Shown here piece after piece: positions 25,806 through 39,014 of a stretch of DNA of 64,000 nt (positions within the stretch are counted from its first letter, which is position 1; each line of letters begins with the position of its first letter). Both the position numbers and the translations under genes were made by a program. Below the pieces are notes generated by a model. That model did no database searches. It was not told where the DNA came from and saw only the letters and a list, made by a program, of their open reading frames with translations. Origin of the DNA: Sphagnum compactum (Eukaryota; Bryophyta; Sphagnopsida; Sphagnales); assembly GCA_965153455.1 (NCBI GenBank), contig OZ234503.1, positions 8,586,157-8,650,156 of the forward strand, read 5' to 3'.

Positions 25806-27533
25806 TGACATTCATTGTGGTCAACATTGGAGTATTGACCAAATATTCCATGCATACTTAGATTGCCTAGTTTAAGTGGTTACCTAGGTGAGCCTTAGTA
25901 GGTAGATAAGGTGGTATAGTTAACCACTTAAATTAGGTTTTCAACCTAACTTAAGTGGTGACACGTGTGAACAATTGATAGGATGGAAAATAATTAGATT
26001 AAAAATAATTGAAATAAAAATATATATTATCATTTATATTATATATAATAAATTTATAATAATAAATGTTATAAATTTTAAAATAATGTCGCCCAAGTTT
26101 TTGGGTCTAATTTGTAATATAAAAAATAATTAAATAATGACTAAATTATCAGTAACGAGTTCACATATGTCCTTTATGACCAATGGATGATATTTGTCAC
26201 ATCATGTCCTAAATGACTATTGTTTTAAACAGTTCATTCATAATGATTTTAGGGCTATTAATCATTTTTGTCCTTTATGACTGGAATATTAATCATAAAC
26301 TTAATCATATATTTGAAGATTTCTACTAGTGTTTGAAATTATTGATAAAGGCAATTGAAAGAGGGAGGGTCTAGAACTAAATGACAAAAATGACTTGCAC
26401 AGAAAGAGAAGGTGATTAAAGTTGAATGATGAAGATGACCTACATAAAAAAATATAAAAATACAATTGAACAATGAAGGTGATTTGCAGAGAGAAAAGGT
26501 ATGGAGCTCATTGATTAACATGACATTGGGAGAAGGAGGGTCTAGAGTTGAAAAATGAAGGTGATGTTGATGACTTACACATAGAAATACAAAGAAGGTT
26601 TAGAAGTGAATGATGAATGCAATGTTGACATCAACAACTTGCATCAATGACTTACACACACATAGAAGATTTAGAGCGGAGTGATGAAGGTGACATTGTC
26701 AACTTGCACACATTTTTAAAAAAAAGATGAAGGAGGTATGAGGTTGAGTTAAATAGGCGAGAAAACGTAAACTACCAAACTATTGTTGTTGGAGTGCAAA
26801 AGCATTAACACCAAAGTGACATGTTGTGGCATTGATAAAAAGTTTTAGTTTAAAAAAACATTGGTTCACCCATGATTGTAGATTTTCCCATCTTTTTAAT
26901 GCATTGATCCCATCCATTGGTTTGTAATGGACATTTTTACAATAATACATGGATGAATTTCATCTTATTTAGTTTGAACAAGGCTCAAATTTGGTCCACT
27001 TGTCCAATTTTGACCTTTCATCAACAAGATCCAAAATGACTTGGTGCTTAACAAATTCTTATTATGACAACCGAATTGTTATACTAACAATTTATTATGA
27101 GTTTCAAGTTTGCTACAAGCCCTTTCTTGGTTTGAACAACTTTTGTTCCAATAACACTATTTTCTTTGAACTAACTGAATTTGTTCATGAATTCAACATA
27201 TTGATTTTGTTGGTTTGATATTGTGTGATTGTGATCTACACAATGTGTCCATCACTACTAGAATTCCAAGTTTTTCAAACTAGGTTTTCAAATCAAAAAG
27301 TACCCCAAAGTGACAACAATAAAAAACCCTTTAGTTTTTAAGGACAAGTTGATTTTAACAAGTCCAGTATGATTGGGACGATTCTTTTTACCAACCCTAG
27401 GTTCGTGCTTTTGACTAGGTTTTTGGACCAATAGCCTTTTTGACCCATGGTCATATGTGACACGTTGTAAGGTTATTTTAACATCCCATGTGTCATCATT
27501 TGATAGAAGCATTATTGGTCAAATCCTGGTCTG

Positions 27534-27605
27534 CCACATGGCATATGGCCATAACATTTTCCACGTGGCATATGGCCATCACATTTGCCATGTGGCCTAC
27601 CACAT
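27534..27605 (+). repeat. 27-bp tandem repeat with CACGTG/CATATG palindromes
   Basis: Copies at 27534-27560 and 27561-27587 and a partial third at 27588-27605. The unit starts CCACRTGGCATATGGCCAT; copy 2 contains a perfect CACGTG (G-box core). Confidence 0.8.
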
Positions 27606-28189
27606 GTATCTACCTTTCTACAATCTACGTACCTACATATAGGTTGAATAGGTCTACCTACTTACCTATGTAGGTACCCACCTAGGTGACTAGGTCCTAA
27701 ACCCTAAACCCTACTTAAATAGGGTGATAAATATTTTTATTTTATTGTGGGTCAAGCTTTTGATTGGCTCATTCCAAATGAAAGTTGTTTTTTTTATTAT
27801 GATAGTGAAAGGCCACAACCCTTCGCTATATAATTTTCAAAGTGAGAATGAAGTGCAAAGAATATGGGATAACTTTTCAAGTTGCATCTTACTTGCACAC
27901 TAGAGTAACAATCACAAATGAAGTTTTCCCCCATTTTTTTTGGCATTTAAAAAGTTATAAATAATACAACTAATTATCTAAATGTTCAATTTACCTAATG
28001 AACTGATCATGTAGTTAATATATTTTCACCTAAGTTCTATTTATAATAAAATAATAATAAATAAATAATAAATAATAATTTAGGTAGAACTTTTCATCAC
28101 TTGAACAAAGACTTATACATATTCTATATTGCTCCATTGCTTTTGACATAGGAAAATATTTTCCAATAATCTAATTTCATGTCATTTAA

Positions 28190-29000
28190 TTACTCAAATT
28201 CATAGTAGTTATTATAAATTTTAGTAATTTGTTTGCTGTTCTTTTCAGTAATTTTAAGTTTCAGTAATTTAAGTATGTGATTGGTAGTAATTTTCTTACT
28301 GTAATTTGCAATAATGTAATTACTACAAATTTGAGTAATTAAAATAGTGTAAACTATCAGCAATTTAATGACTCTAAATTTCAGAAATTTATTTACTGGA
28401 TATTTCAGTAATTCATGGTAATTACATTACTGTAATTTTCACTAATTTCATTATTGTTATTTTGAATGATTCAGTTACTATAAACTCAATTACTGTAATT
28501 TTGCAGCAATTTAATTACAGTAAATTTTAGTAATCTAATTTCAGTAATTTACAGTATTTTTTATTTTCATTAATTTAATTAAAATAAATTTCAGTAATTT
28601 AATTTTTACTAATTTATCTACGTTAATTTCAAATAGTCTAATTATTGCAATTTAATGATTGTCATTTCCAGTAGTTTAGTTACCATAAACTTCTTTGAAT
28701 CAATTTATTTATTTTTCAGTAATCTAATTAATATTTATTTGTGGAATTTAAGGATCATATTTCCCAGCATTTTTAGTTATTTTAATTTGCAGTAATTTAA
28801 TGATTGTAATTTTCAGTAATCTAATTACTGGAGTTTTGAAGAAGTTAATTACTGTTATTCTCAGTAATTCAACTATTACAATTTTGAGTTACTCAATTTC
28901 TCCAATTTTTATCAACTTAACTACTATAATTTATAAATGTTTTATTCCAAAATTTTATAATTGGTTAATTTCTATAGTTGAGAGGAAAATAATTTCCACA
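28190..29000 (+). repeat. Degenerate minisatellite on a CAGTAATTTAATTACTGT theme
   Basis: For about 800 bp the plus strand keeps repeating TTTCAGTAATTTAATTACTG-like words, with many substitutions and irregular spacing of about 20-35 bp. AGTAATT and AATTACT are near-complementary, so many units can fold back. Confidence 0.7.
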
Positions 29001-32000
29001 AACTATAGTAATGTTTTTTTTTTTGTAAATTTAAAGTAAACTCATTTACTTTCCTTGAATAAAGTATTGTGTTTTCCTTAAATTATTGCACAATATTTTC
29101 AATGAAATAACTTAATTATTAATACATTTTTAGCCTTCATGGATTTCCTTGGTGAACAGTTAATTTATTTTCATTTTCCCCCTTCTTGTAACAACTATAA
29201 TAATTTCCTCAAATGACATCAAATGGCCAAATAATAGTAAATCATGAACATTCACAACTTAAAGACCTATGGTACCTACCTATTATATGGAAGTATAGGT
29301 GGGTTTTTTTTATCACATCAGAAGTTTTTTTGACCAATGGTACTTGTATGGCCCTTTTATTACTAACCCTATTGATTGAGACAACTGTCTCTTTAACTAG
29401 GGGGATTTTTCTTGGTTTGAGTTGATTGGATGGTTTATTTGACATATGGTCAAATCAGTCATCATAATCAAATTGATTAGTTAAAAAATACCCATGTCTT
29501 TCAAAGCCCTAGCCTTTAGTCAAAATTTATTTGTAATTTTTTTCACACAATCTAAAAAAGGTATTGGAATTTGTGAACCTTGTTAAGACATTATAAAAAC
29601 AAATGGATTGAAGTTGTTGCACAATTTAAAAACTCATCGGATATTAATTTTTAATTTTTTAAAACAAGTGTTAGAGGAGTACGCGTCACTTGTTGCAAAG
29701 ATGTGTATGGATGCACCAAAGAACAAGCCTCCTTGAGAGAATTTGGATCTTCTATGTGATTTCGAGTTGGTTTTAGGTTTGCCATGCATCCTTCCAATGT
29801 TGGAAGTAGTGCACACTTTGATTATGTTTGTTTAAAAAAATGTATTCATTTGTGAATTCATTGAGGTAATGAAATTGGCAATGGTTGAACCATATTGACT
29901 TTATGTTAATTCTTTCTATAAATATGATGATGTTGCTTTCAACAAGTTCACTATTGTTTATGAGTAATAAGTTCTGTATTTGGTTAACCAAACATCTCGA
30001 TTTTTGTGTGCACGTGTTTATCCAACTTTTTTACATTGTCCTTAATTTTCCATATGATGTGCCCATTGCTACATGGAAGGAAGTTTGCATGAAAGTATAC
30101 CGTGTAGATTCTTTAAAATATCACACATTTTTTCTTGAAGTTGCCACTTGCATCTCGTGAGGGCAAATTCTTCTTTTGAGGCATTGTATTCTTTTGTAAT
30201 AGAAATGCAAGTCAAGATGTATGATTTTTGTATGCATTGTGTCGATGTAGGTAATAATTGCAAGTTCAATTGTGAGAGCCATCTATTGTGCAAGTTCCGT
30301 GGGTGTTGGATGTTTCAAAGTTTGTTTGTGGGATGTTTATGTGGGTGGAAGACTATTTTCTTACGTGGGCATGATCGTTTGAAGTCAAGATTCAATTTAT
30401 GTATGAGATGTTTATTAGTGTCCATGTTTGAAGTGTAGCAAAAAAAATCTACTTTATATTCATGCTTGTGACAATTTTGTAGACTTGGCCACACATTGAG
30501 CACACAAATTTGCCACCACTCTCAAACACTTAAATCCAATTTTGCTACCATTTCAAAATACCATAGCCAAATTTGCTACCATAGACCATATACCATAGTC
30601 AAATTTGTTATGATAGGAAAATACAATAGCCTTGATGCCATAAAAAAATGTCCTTTCTGGCTAGTGATTTAGTCAATTAAAAAATGAATATTGCAAAAGG
30701 AACCTCATTTTCCCCACAAAAGAAGCCAATTTGGCAATTAAGGGATTTAAAGAAAAAAAATCGGTTCATATGGGTATATAGGTAGTCAAATTCAAAAACC
30801 TCGTTGCCAAACATCACACAAACAATTTTAATGTTTATTATATTTGAAAAAGGATTTAAAATGTACTATTTGTTGTGCGTATCCTTTCAATGTAAATAGT
30901 TCTTGATTTGTACAACAATTTCTTAATGACATATTTTGTGTTGAACTTCAACTTTCACAAAGAAAAATCCAACCAAACCAACCAGCCTATGCTTTCATTG
31001 ATGAAATTTTTAGCTTCCAAAATTGGGATAATAAAATTGGAATGAGGTCATATCGGTACCTTCCTTCCATTCTGGCCACAAGCCTTGTTAGGTGATGGAG
31101 AAAAGAAGTCCTTTCTTTTCATTCAAATAATAAAACTCTTCCCATTAAAATAGAGAATTTATTAAAACTAACAACACAAATTCCCTTTGCTTCTTGACAA
31201 ATTTGAACAATTTGATGCAACTTTAACCAAAGATGATTTAATTATCTTAACCACCGTAGCTTGGCCTTCTAGCCATCATAGTGAGGTATTATTGGGAACA
31301 TGTTGGGGAACACATTTGAAACTTGACAAGCCAAGTTGGTGCTTGATGAGGGCCCATTGAGAACAACAAAAGTTCAACACAAAAGTTATATATACTTTAA
31401 CTTCAACTATGACTTTGTTCTTTTAGTCATATTCCCCATGATTTGAGTACAAACACTTTTGGAGTGCTTTCATTGAATCTTGCAATGTCATCCATGTTAC
31501 CTTCATTTCGTAGTTTTTTTTTTTTTTTTTTTGCCCCCATTGAAATCATGATTATCAGTGAAACAAAATTGAGAGTATTTATTGTTGGGATTACTTTCAT
31601 TGCATGGAGGATTTAATCAAACTATGGTCCATTGATACATTTATTCATTTGTGACTAAAAACATAATTGTTGCCACCTAAAAAAAAAAAGGTTGTGAACA
31701 TGATGCTTAGGTGCCACCAACTAGAATTAATATTACCTTAACATTTTTTGACCTCTTTGTGGCCAAATAATTCATTTTGATGTTCATTCTAGATGATTTA
31801 TTGGCTTTCTTCATGTAACCCAAAGTTACATCCATTATAAAATAGAATTCTTTGGGTACATAATAAGGTGAAAAAAGATCATACTCATTGGTTAGATACA
31901 ATAGCACACAATGAACATTCTTCTTTGTATTCGTTTGCCTAAATGTTTTTTCACAAAATATGTTGTTCACATATGCTCAAAGCTGATGTGATTGTAAGCT

Positions 32001-32879
32001 TATTGCATATTATATTATATTGAATATAAGCTTCATTTTGGAAATGGGTTTTCACATGGTTGTAGCATATTCTTGATATGTATGTGGCTCACTAGCCTCA
32101 TATTATTTTCAATCAAAGGTCCCTACTTTCAAGGTTCTTATGGCTTTGGTGTCTCACCTAAAAACCTTAGATTAATTGCAACCTGCCCTAGGCTAGAAGT
32201 ACACCTGTGGAAGGGCCTTGCACATCCAAATTCATCTATTTTGAGACCTACGAAAAAATATCCCTCCACTAAAAAAATATTACACAATTGATTTCTTTGG
32301 ACTATTGAGTATGACAATTTCACACAAATGGACTACTTTCCTAAATATCTTAAACCTCCATTTCCTTCACTATTATGTTCATTGAGTTATTTCAACAAAA
32401 TTAAATCATGGGGATAATTAATAGTCTAAAATGGGTTAGGACCTTTGATAGACAATTTGAAGTGCAACAATGAGAAACTGAAATTGTCCAAACAGGACCC
32501 AATTGCATAAATTGCACACAACTCCAGACCATATACAAATAGACATCTTTCCTTCCCTCCTTGCACCACGAAATCCCATCCATCCAGACCCACAACAACT
32601 GGATACAGAGTTTGAGAGATTAAAAGAAGCTGAAGCTTACAGTAGAGAAATTTACCCAGCAGTACAACAGAACAACAGCAACTTGGCATCGTTTTTGTGG
32701 TTGTGTATACTGTTAGATTTTATCATGGACAATAGTGTCAGCTCCACCAAGGGACTTGTGTTGGCCAAAGTTGCTACTGCTATTTGACCATGTGATGCAC
32801 GCGCACAAGACCTCCTTGTCGTCGTCGTCCTCCTCTGGCTGCTGCACTGAAGTTGGCAGCTGCTCGAAAGGACTTTGTG

Positions 32880-35800
32880 TCAACTTGAGCTGGCCATAAA
32901 ATGTGGGGTATGCCACCCCATAGGTGGTTTGTAAGGAGCTGGCATCCGGGCCGGCTTTGCAATATACCCACTTCTAATAGAGTCAGTTGTCAAACATTGT
33001 TTGCTAGAGTCAGGCATGCTTGTTTTCAAAACACCAGTTTCTGCAATTTGAAGAGGATGTATGGGTTCACTGCTGCTTACAGGTCCTAAACTAGAAGCCT
33101 CTGAGTACACAGAGAAGGAAGCTAACTGCTGAGGCATTAACCGAATAGCTGAAACATAGGTGGAGCCAGCTTCACTAGAGGTACTTGTTTCTAAGCTTTC
33201 AAATACGGGATTTGAGAAAAGGCTGCCTGTGTTTCTGGAAACCAGGAGCTTGTTCAATCCTGAAGTTTTCTCCATGTGAGCAAAACCATTCTGCTGCTGC
33301 TGTCTTGTGAAGCGACCTACCTCCCCAAAATGCTCACCCCATATATCATACAAGTTTGAATCCTCAATTTCTAGTCCATGCACTCCTCCTCCCTCTGTTG
33401 TTGCAAACTTGTTGGTGTTGGTTTTGTTGTGAGAGACAACATGACTCTCATGGGTTCTGAGTGATTGCTTGGTGATTTTGGCACCTGGAGCTCGACATGA
33501 TGGAGCAATTGTAATATTGGATTTTTTCAAAGCAGGATCAACAGAAAGGTTTTGTTTGGTTTCTGGAGATTGAGCACTGTAAGCTGGGAAAGAGGCAGAG
33601 ATTGACAAACTTGGCCTTGATGTCTCATGTTGCTGCTTTAGAGTTGTCGTCCGTTTGTCCCAATGTGAGAATATGCTGAGCTTACTCTTAGAACTACTCT
33701 TGTGCTCAATTCCTTCACTAAACAATGCTGACTCAGATGTCCTGGTGGTGGTGACAGAGTCAATGCCAGTTCCATTCCCTCTAGCCGTTGTATCACTTCT
33801 GTGAGTCACTTGTTTATTGAAAGTAGCCACTTTTGGTTGTTGTGCTAGAGGTGCTGGTACTGGATCCCCAAGGTGTGCACGCCCAGATGGAACTTCGAAA
33901 GGAGAGAGGGGACTAGCTGGTAGCACAAGACTGGCAGGTGTTCTGGGTGATGCAGGTGAGAAGGGAGATGAACCCCCACTGCTGCCTCCAGGGTTGGAGG
34001 AAGCATCATGGTTCACACAACCAGCACTACTACCCTTCTTCTTCCGTTTCCTTCGCTTCTCTTTGTCCATCATGAATGCAGACTGCCGCTGCTGCTGCTG
34101 CACAGGATGGCTAAAAGGCTGTGACTTTTGGAGCATGACAGTTCCCTTCCTTGGAGATCCTACCAATGCTGATGACCCGGAGCAAGTATTTCCCATTTGT
34201 TGACTTTCCAAACAGGCTTCACTAGGAGAACTGGTATAGTTTTCTGATGCAGAGATTCCCTGTGTCTGAATCCTCTTCCCAGAATTCCCTGCTTTCCGTT
34301 TGCTATTGCTCAATGATCCTGAGTGATTCTTCTCTTGACCAGACTTCATTTTCTGTGGTGAGTCTGATGTCAATGACCTAGAAGAGAGCTTAACTCTAAT
34401 ATGTGGCAATTTGGGTGGAGAAATGGCTATTGGTGTATGTGCATTAGAATCAAGGGCTAATCCCAAACTGCCGGTTATGCTATCAACAATAGTGGAAAGA
34501 GCTCTGACACCTATCAAATTGCAAACATTTCTGATGAGTCCTAACCCGAGAAATGGATCAATATGGTCCAAACTCCAACAACTCTTTGATGCACCATTAC
34601 AGCCTCGGGTCGGTGGTGGCAGTGGGTCATTCGAAAATGTAAGCATCCAAAAGCAGATTGCCACAACAGGCAAGAATACAAATGCTGATACATCAAGTAA
34701 ATTCAGCTCTTTGGGTTTATCTGCCTGAGCACTCATGATAGTGATCTGGCGTGGAGAGTTGTTCAAATCTGCTGCTGAAAGATACTTCCGTGTTCCAGTA
34801 CGTCTTTGAAAGCCCTCGAAGATTACCTGTTGCACCACTGGACTTCCATCTGTAACCTCTGCTGCTGCCAGATCCTGAACTAGTTGATCTCCACCTTTTC
34901 CCATAACAAAGTCCAGAGATGGAAGCGGGTTGTGCGCTTCTGTCGGTGCAGAAAGAACTCGGTTGAGAAGCAGAGTTTCCAACTGCAAGTTCCAAGTGCT
35001 ATTTGACTCAGCCAGCACTCCTCTGTGGTCCTCATTGACCTCAGAGCTGGAAGAACACACCGAAGACTCTAAGATAAATGCCGCATTCTGAACTTCAGAA
35101 GTTCCAAAAACCTCCTGCATCTCCTCCATCTGCGAACACGCAGACAGTCCCCATTGGCACTGATCAGGTTTGAATTCAACAAAAAACCACTTGTGAGAGT
35201 TCACTGTATCATGTCCTTAGTGCCTCTAAGGACTTTACTATGTAGTTCAAGAACTATACAGTTGACACAGAAGGTGAAATTACCTGTAATGATTCACTGG
35301 GAATGAAACCTGGAGAAAGTAGCAGATGCAAATGTTTTTGATCCCCTGTGAAGTTCAGTACATGTGTTGTTGGCAGGCAAGTTGAATCTGCTGATTCACC
35401 ACAGTACAAATTGAAAGGTACAAGCAAAGAAGCATCATGCCAACTTCTTTGTGTATTGTGTGCAGTGTCTAATCTCTCCCATCCTCTGAAGTCATCAACT
35501 TCCACCTCCAGCTGCATACTAAAGTTTGCAATGGCATTATTTTGATGAAGTTCCAGTTTCCATGGTTGATGGGTGGGATTGCTTGGACTTCGAGGGCTGT
35601 AGCAACACTGGATATGTCGCCTCTCTCCACCAACAATGAACCTATCTGTTTCTGTAGTATATTCCTCGGGTTCCTTGCTTGACCTAGATTGGTTTTCTGG
35701 CACAAAAAGCACCTCCTTGAGTATCAATGCCTCCTGAAATGGGTCATGGAAGAGTACGGTTGTGCATTCCACTGAGAATTCAGCCATGTCTGTGCATTCC

Positions 35801-36364
35801 AGCATATTATAGTCCATCAATGGGTTCATTTTCAACTGGAAGAGTAAATTGCAAAGCACAAATTTGTAGAGCAGTCCACAACAACTGAAGATGATGTACA
35901 CAATCCTTTCTTGTCATGCAGCACCACAAACCAAAAATACACAACTCCACCAAAGTCACAAAAAACTTTAGATTTTGGGAAAAGAGAAGTCAGAGCTACA
36001 AATGCATCAGCATCATTAATCATCCTAAGCTGATGACTGACAGAAAGACAGCCAGACATGAGAATGCTCCATGAAAATTGCTGCTTCACCAACTTTGCTA
36101 TATAAAAACCATTGCATCTCCTGGCTGTATTCTGTGATGCCAATGAAATGAAGAAAGCAGAGCTTAAAATTCAGGGTTTAGAGAGGCAGAGAGAGATGAG
36201 GATGATGCCATACCTATAGCAACCCCATGAAGCTGGGGCGCATCATCAAATAAATCTCCTACACAATTCTTCAAATGTAAATGCTGCACTTCCTCTGCTC
36301 CCCACACCAAGCAAGGTGTTGCCAAAAGAAGAAGCAGCAATAATGACCATGCTACAATTGACAT
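32880..36364 (-). CDS. TMEM131-like membrane protein (plant homologue)
   Basis: Type I membrane protein related to TMEM131; animal TMEM131 binds collagen and TRAPP for secretion, while the plant role is unknown. Exon 1 (36364 to about 36214) encodes a signal peptide, MSIVAWSLLLLLLLATPCLVWG. Exon 2 is about 35835-35284 (184 codons). Exon 3 is 35129-32880 (749 residues). Exon 3 has one membrane span about 144-165 residues in (VSAFVFLPVVAICFWMLTF), then a long basic Ser-rich cytosolic tail with KEKRRKRKKKG, SSPFSPASPRTP, APSCRAPGAK and the hallmark SNLYDIWGEHFG, ending GWHTPHFMASSS. Exon 1 ends in phase 1 at its best donor (ATAG|GTATGG), but exon 2 at its best acceptor needs phase 0. A missed microexon or an internal acceptor (CACAG|ACATGG) would fix it. 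The luminal part is much shorter than in the plant homologues I recall. Confidence 0.8.
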
Positions 36365-37683
36365 CACAAGCTGGTAGCGTACCACCAGTGCTTCACCACC
36401 ACTGTCCCACCAAGCTGACCTGCAAAACAAAGAGAAGACATAGAAGTCATTTCACAAATTACTGGGCAGCTCAAGAGATTGGTGTATCTGCTGCTGCCAT
36501 CTTGAAAGGGGTTCAGGGAAAAAAAAAATCGTATCAAGTTCAACAGTGAAAATCTTTGTGCATCTTGAGCAGTTTGCAGTTTGCAGACAAAAATGGGTTT
36601 TGAAGTCTAGGATGACAAACCAAGTAGCCCAAAAAAAATTCAGGAGAAAAAACAAGGCACAAGTAGTGTGGAGAGAAGAGAGAATTGTTTTGCTGCAAGT
36701 GGGATGAGGAACGAACCGGATTGTTCTGCGCTTGGTGCTTCGGAATGGATGATGATAATGATGATGCAGTTGTGGTGAGTGTTGTGAAATTGGTTTTTGT
36801 GCTTCTCCCAGAGTCCAGATGCTTTGTCCATCATCAGGAGCGTACAAAGAAGAAGCCACGGAGAGACAAAGAAACAGACAGAGGAGGAGAGAGGAAACTC
36901 CAGGAACTCTCACAGGTGAGAGCTCTTCGGACACCGATGGAACCGCACCTGACGAAAACAGCAAGAAGTCTGGAAACACCTGCGGCCCTGACGCATATAG
37001 GAAAGCTATCACTCCTGTCATATCTTTTTACCACAAGAAAGAAGCTCTCCTGCGGACCATAGCTTGCTCTTCGAAAACAACAACAAAAGTTTACTACCAG
37101 AGAGAAACAAACGGCGTGAGCTTCTTCATGACTACACCATCAAAGGCAAGGAGAGCTTAAGAGCTGCAGGAAGGAGCCCGAAGGGTAGAAGAAGAAGAAG
37201 AAGAAGAAGAAGAAGGGGAACAAACATAAAAAAGAAGAAAAAAAAACAGCATGGACATGCAGTTTGCGTGTCCACAATCTCCAACAACTGGTTTATAAGA
37301 AAGAAAAAAACTGAAAGGAAACTTGAAGAAGAAGAAGAAGAAGAAGCCCAAAGTCTGTGAGCTTTGCTGAACTTGTGAAGAAACAAAAGCAGATACTTGA
37401 TTGAAAAGGCAAAGTTTCTCTGAATTCACTGTCAGAGAATCAAAGAGACCCAAATCACCACCCAACGTGAGCTTCCTTACAATATTTCTACAACAAATGG
37501 ATTACACAAAACATGCAAAAACCAGAAATCTCTCTCTCTCTCTCGCTCTCTCAAAGAGCAAGTCTCTACACGGCAAGAGTTTTCCTCTACGAGAACAACA
37601 ACGACAACAAAGAGTTTCAAAGCTTAAGAAAAGCTTTGAGCATTGGAATCTCTCTCCCCCTCAAACTTCGGGAGTAGAAGGGG

Positions 37684-37742
<59 letters not shown>

Positions 37743-38030
37743 AAAAAATTGGATAATCTTTGTTGAAGAAGAAAGAAACAACAAGCACACAATAGTTTTG
37801 GTGATGGAGGAGTTGTTGTTGTTGTTGTTTCTTCTTCTTCCTTGGTCCAAGGGAGAAAGCAATTCTTCAAGGCCACAGAAGAAGAAGAAGAAGGAGGAGG
37901 AGGAATATAAAAGGGGAAAAAAGAAGAAGAAGACTAGACTTGTGGTGCAGAAGAAGAAGGAGACGAAGAAGGAAGAAAGCAAAAATGAAAAAAAAGCTTC
38001 AAATATGAACAGCAAACAACAACAGTAGCA
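36365..38030 (-). promoter_or_regulatory. TMEM131-like gene leader, low-complexity
   Basis: Upstream of the start codon the template is purine-rich on plus (CT/TTC-rich in the transcript), with GAA runs near 37190-37216 and 37865-37950. TTTTGCAG at about 36422-36429 on the minus strand looks like the acceptor of an intron in the 5' UTR. The reading frames in this stretch are low-complexity shadows of the GAA/GA repeats. Confidence 0.5.
37688..37742 (+). repeat. (GA)n microsatellite
   Basis: About 25 GA dinucleotides, reading CT in the direction of the TMEM131-like gene. It sits about 1.3 kb upstream of that gene's start codon. Confidence 0.9.
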
Positions 38031-38374
38031 GGTTGCAGAGATATTTTGAAAAGAGCAAAAGAAATTTTTTTAATGCACATTTTGAACAAACAAAATCAAT
38101 TCTCAAGTTCCTAATTCTCAACAACAGTTGGGTTTTTTTATTAAAAATAAAAATAAATTTTTATTTTTATTAATTTTTTTTCCCAATTTTTTGTTAAAGA
38201 ATTTTTTTTTGCGAATTTTCCGAAAATTCTAACAAATTTAGTCGAATTTACACTTAAAAAAAGTTTAAACACATTTTTCCAGAAATTTCTCAACCTTTTT
38301 TTTGTCCCCAAAATCCGACAATCTTTTTCCCCCAAAATTCACTGTGAGCCAAGAATGATGATGATCATGAACTA

Positions 38375-38465
38375 CAGAATGGTCCGTTTAGGCGCCATTC
38401 TGTCCAGAATGGTCTGTTTAGGTGCCATTCTGTCCAGAACGGTCCAGGTCAGTGATATTCTGCCT
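38375..38465 (+). repeat. 30-bp tandem repeat of hairpin units
   Basis: Three units (38375-38404, 38405-38434, diverged 38435-38465). Each begins CAGAATGGTC and ends GCCATTCTGTC, so AGAATGG pairs with CCATTCT within a unit. More AGAATGG/CATTCTG words are scattered over the next 300 bp. Confidence 0.85.
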
Positions 38466-38796
38466 CCTGGTTGGAGGAAATAGAAAACTCATGACAGTAC
38501 GATGATGATGAACTTTGGAATGGTCCAGGTAAATGTTCAATTTTTTTTCCAGAATGGTCAAGATTGATGACATTCTGCCTTGTGAGATGCCTGTTACGAA
38601 ATTTGAACAGCCCATATTTTAGGGTGGGACAAATTTCCCAGCGGATAGAGAACAAGGGCAGAATGTCATCAGTCTAAACCATTCCATCACGAAATTATTC
38701 AAAAATGCAGCAGGCTAGATTCTGTCAAAGCGATTCTGACAAACTTGCAAAACATGTAGTGAACAGGACAAATGTCATCAATCCGTCCAAACCGTT

Positions 38797-39014
38797 TCCG
38801 TCATATAATTTACTCATACATAGCAAGTTTTCTGTCAAAGTAATTCAGAATTTTTTTTCCGTCATATAATTTACTCATACATAGCAACCGTTTCTGTCAT
38901 ATAATTTACTCATACATAGCAAGTTTTCTGTCAAAGTAATTCAGAATTTTTTTTCCGTCATATAATTTACTCATACATAGCAAGTTTTCTGTCAAAGTAA
39001 CTCAGAATTTTTTT
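38797..39014 (+). repeat. 61-bp tandem repeat, about 3.5 copies
   Basis: The unit starts TCCGTCATATAATTTACTC, continues through TTTTCTGTCAAAGTAA and ends in a T run. Full copies begin near 38797, 38888 and 38954; a truncated copy lies at 38858-38887. Confidence 0.9.

Larger units (their letters stand above)
24023..32700. other. AT-rich repeat-bearing spacer, no gene recognised
   Basis: 24.6-26.3 kb is extremely AT-rich. The interval holds a possible SINE head, a 27-bp tandem repeat, a degenerate AT minisatellite and a T18 tract near 31514-31531. Open frames such as 26991-27218, 29885-30160 and 30148-30438 show no family motif that I recognise. Two to three CCCTAAA units near 27.7 kb are too few to call telomeric. 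Confidence 0.5.

Noticed and set aside
27690-27713. CCTAAACCCTAAACCC telomere-like words (also near 44150)
   Set aside because: Only two to three units; too short for a telomere or interstitial telomere array.
30148-30438. 96-codon Cys-rich plus-strand frame
   Set aside because: Cysteines come from TGT/TGC-rich DNA without a spaced motif; no homology recognised.
36452-37021. 189-codon minus-strand frame upstream of the TMEM131-like start
   Set aside because: No conserved segment; it overlaps the likely 5'-UTR intron and leader.
37064-38028. Lys/Glu/Ser-rich frames on both strands
   Set aside because: Products of GAA and GA repeats.
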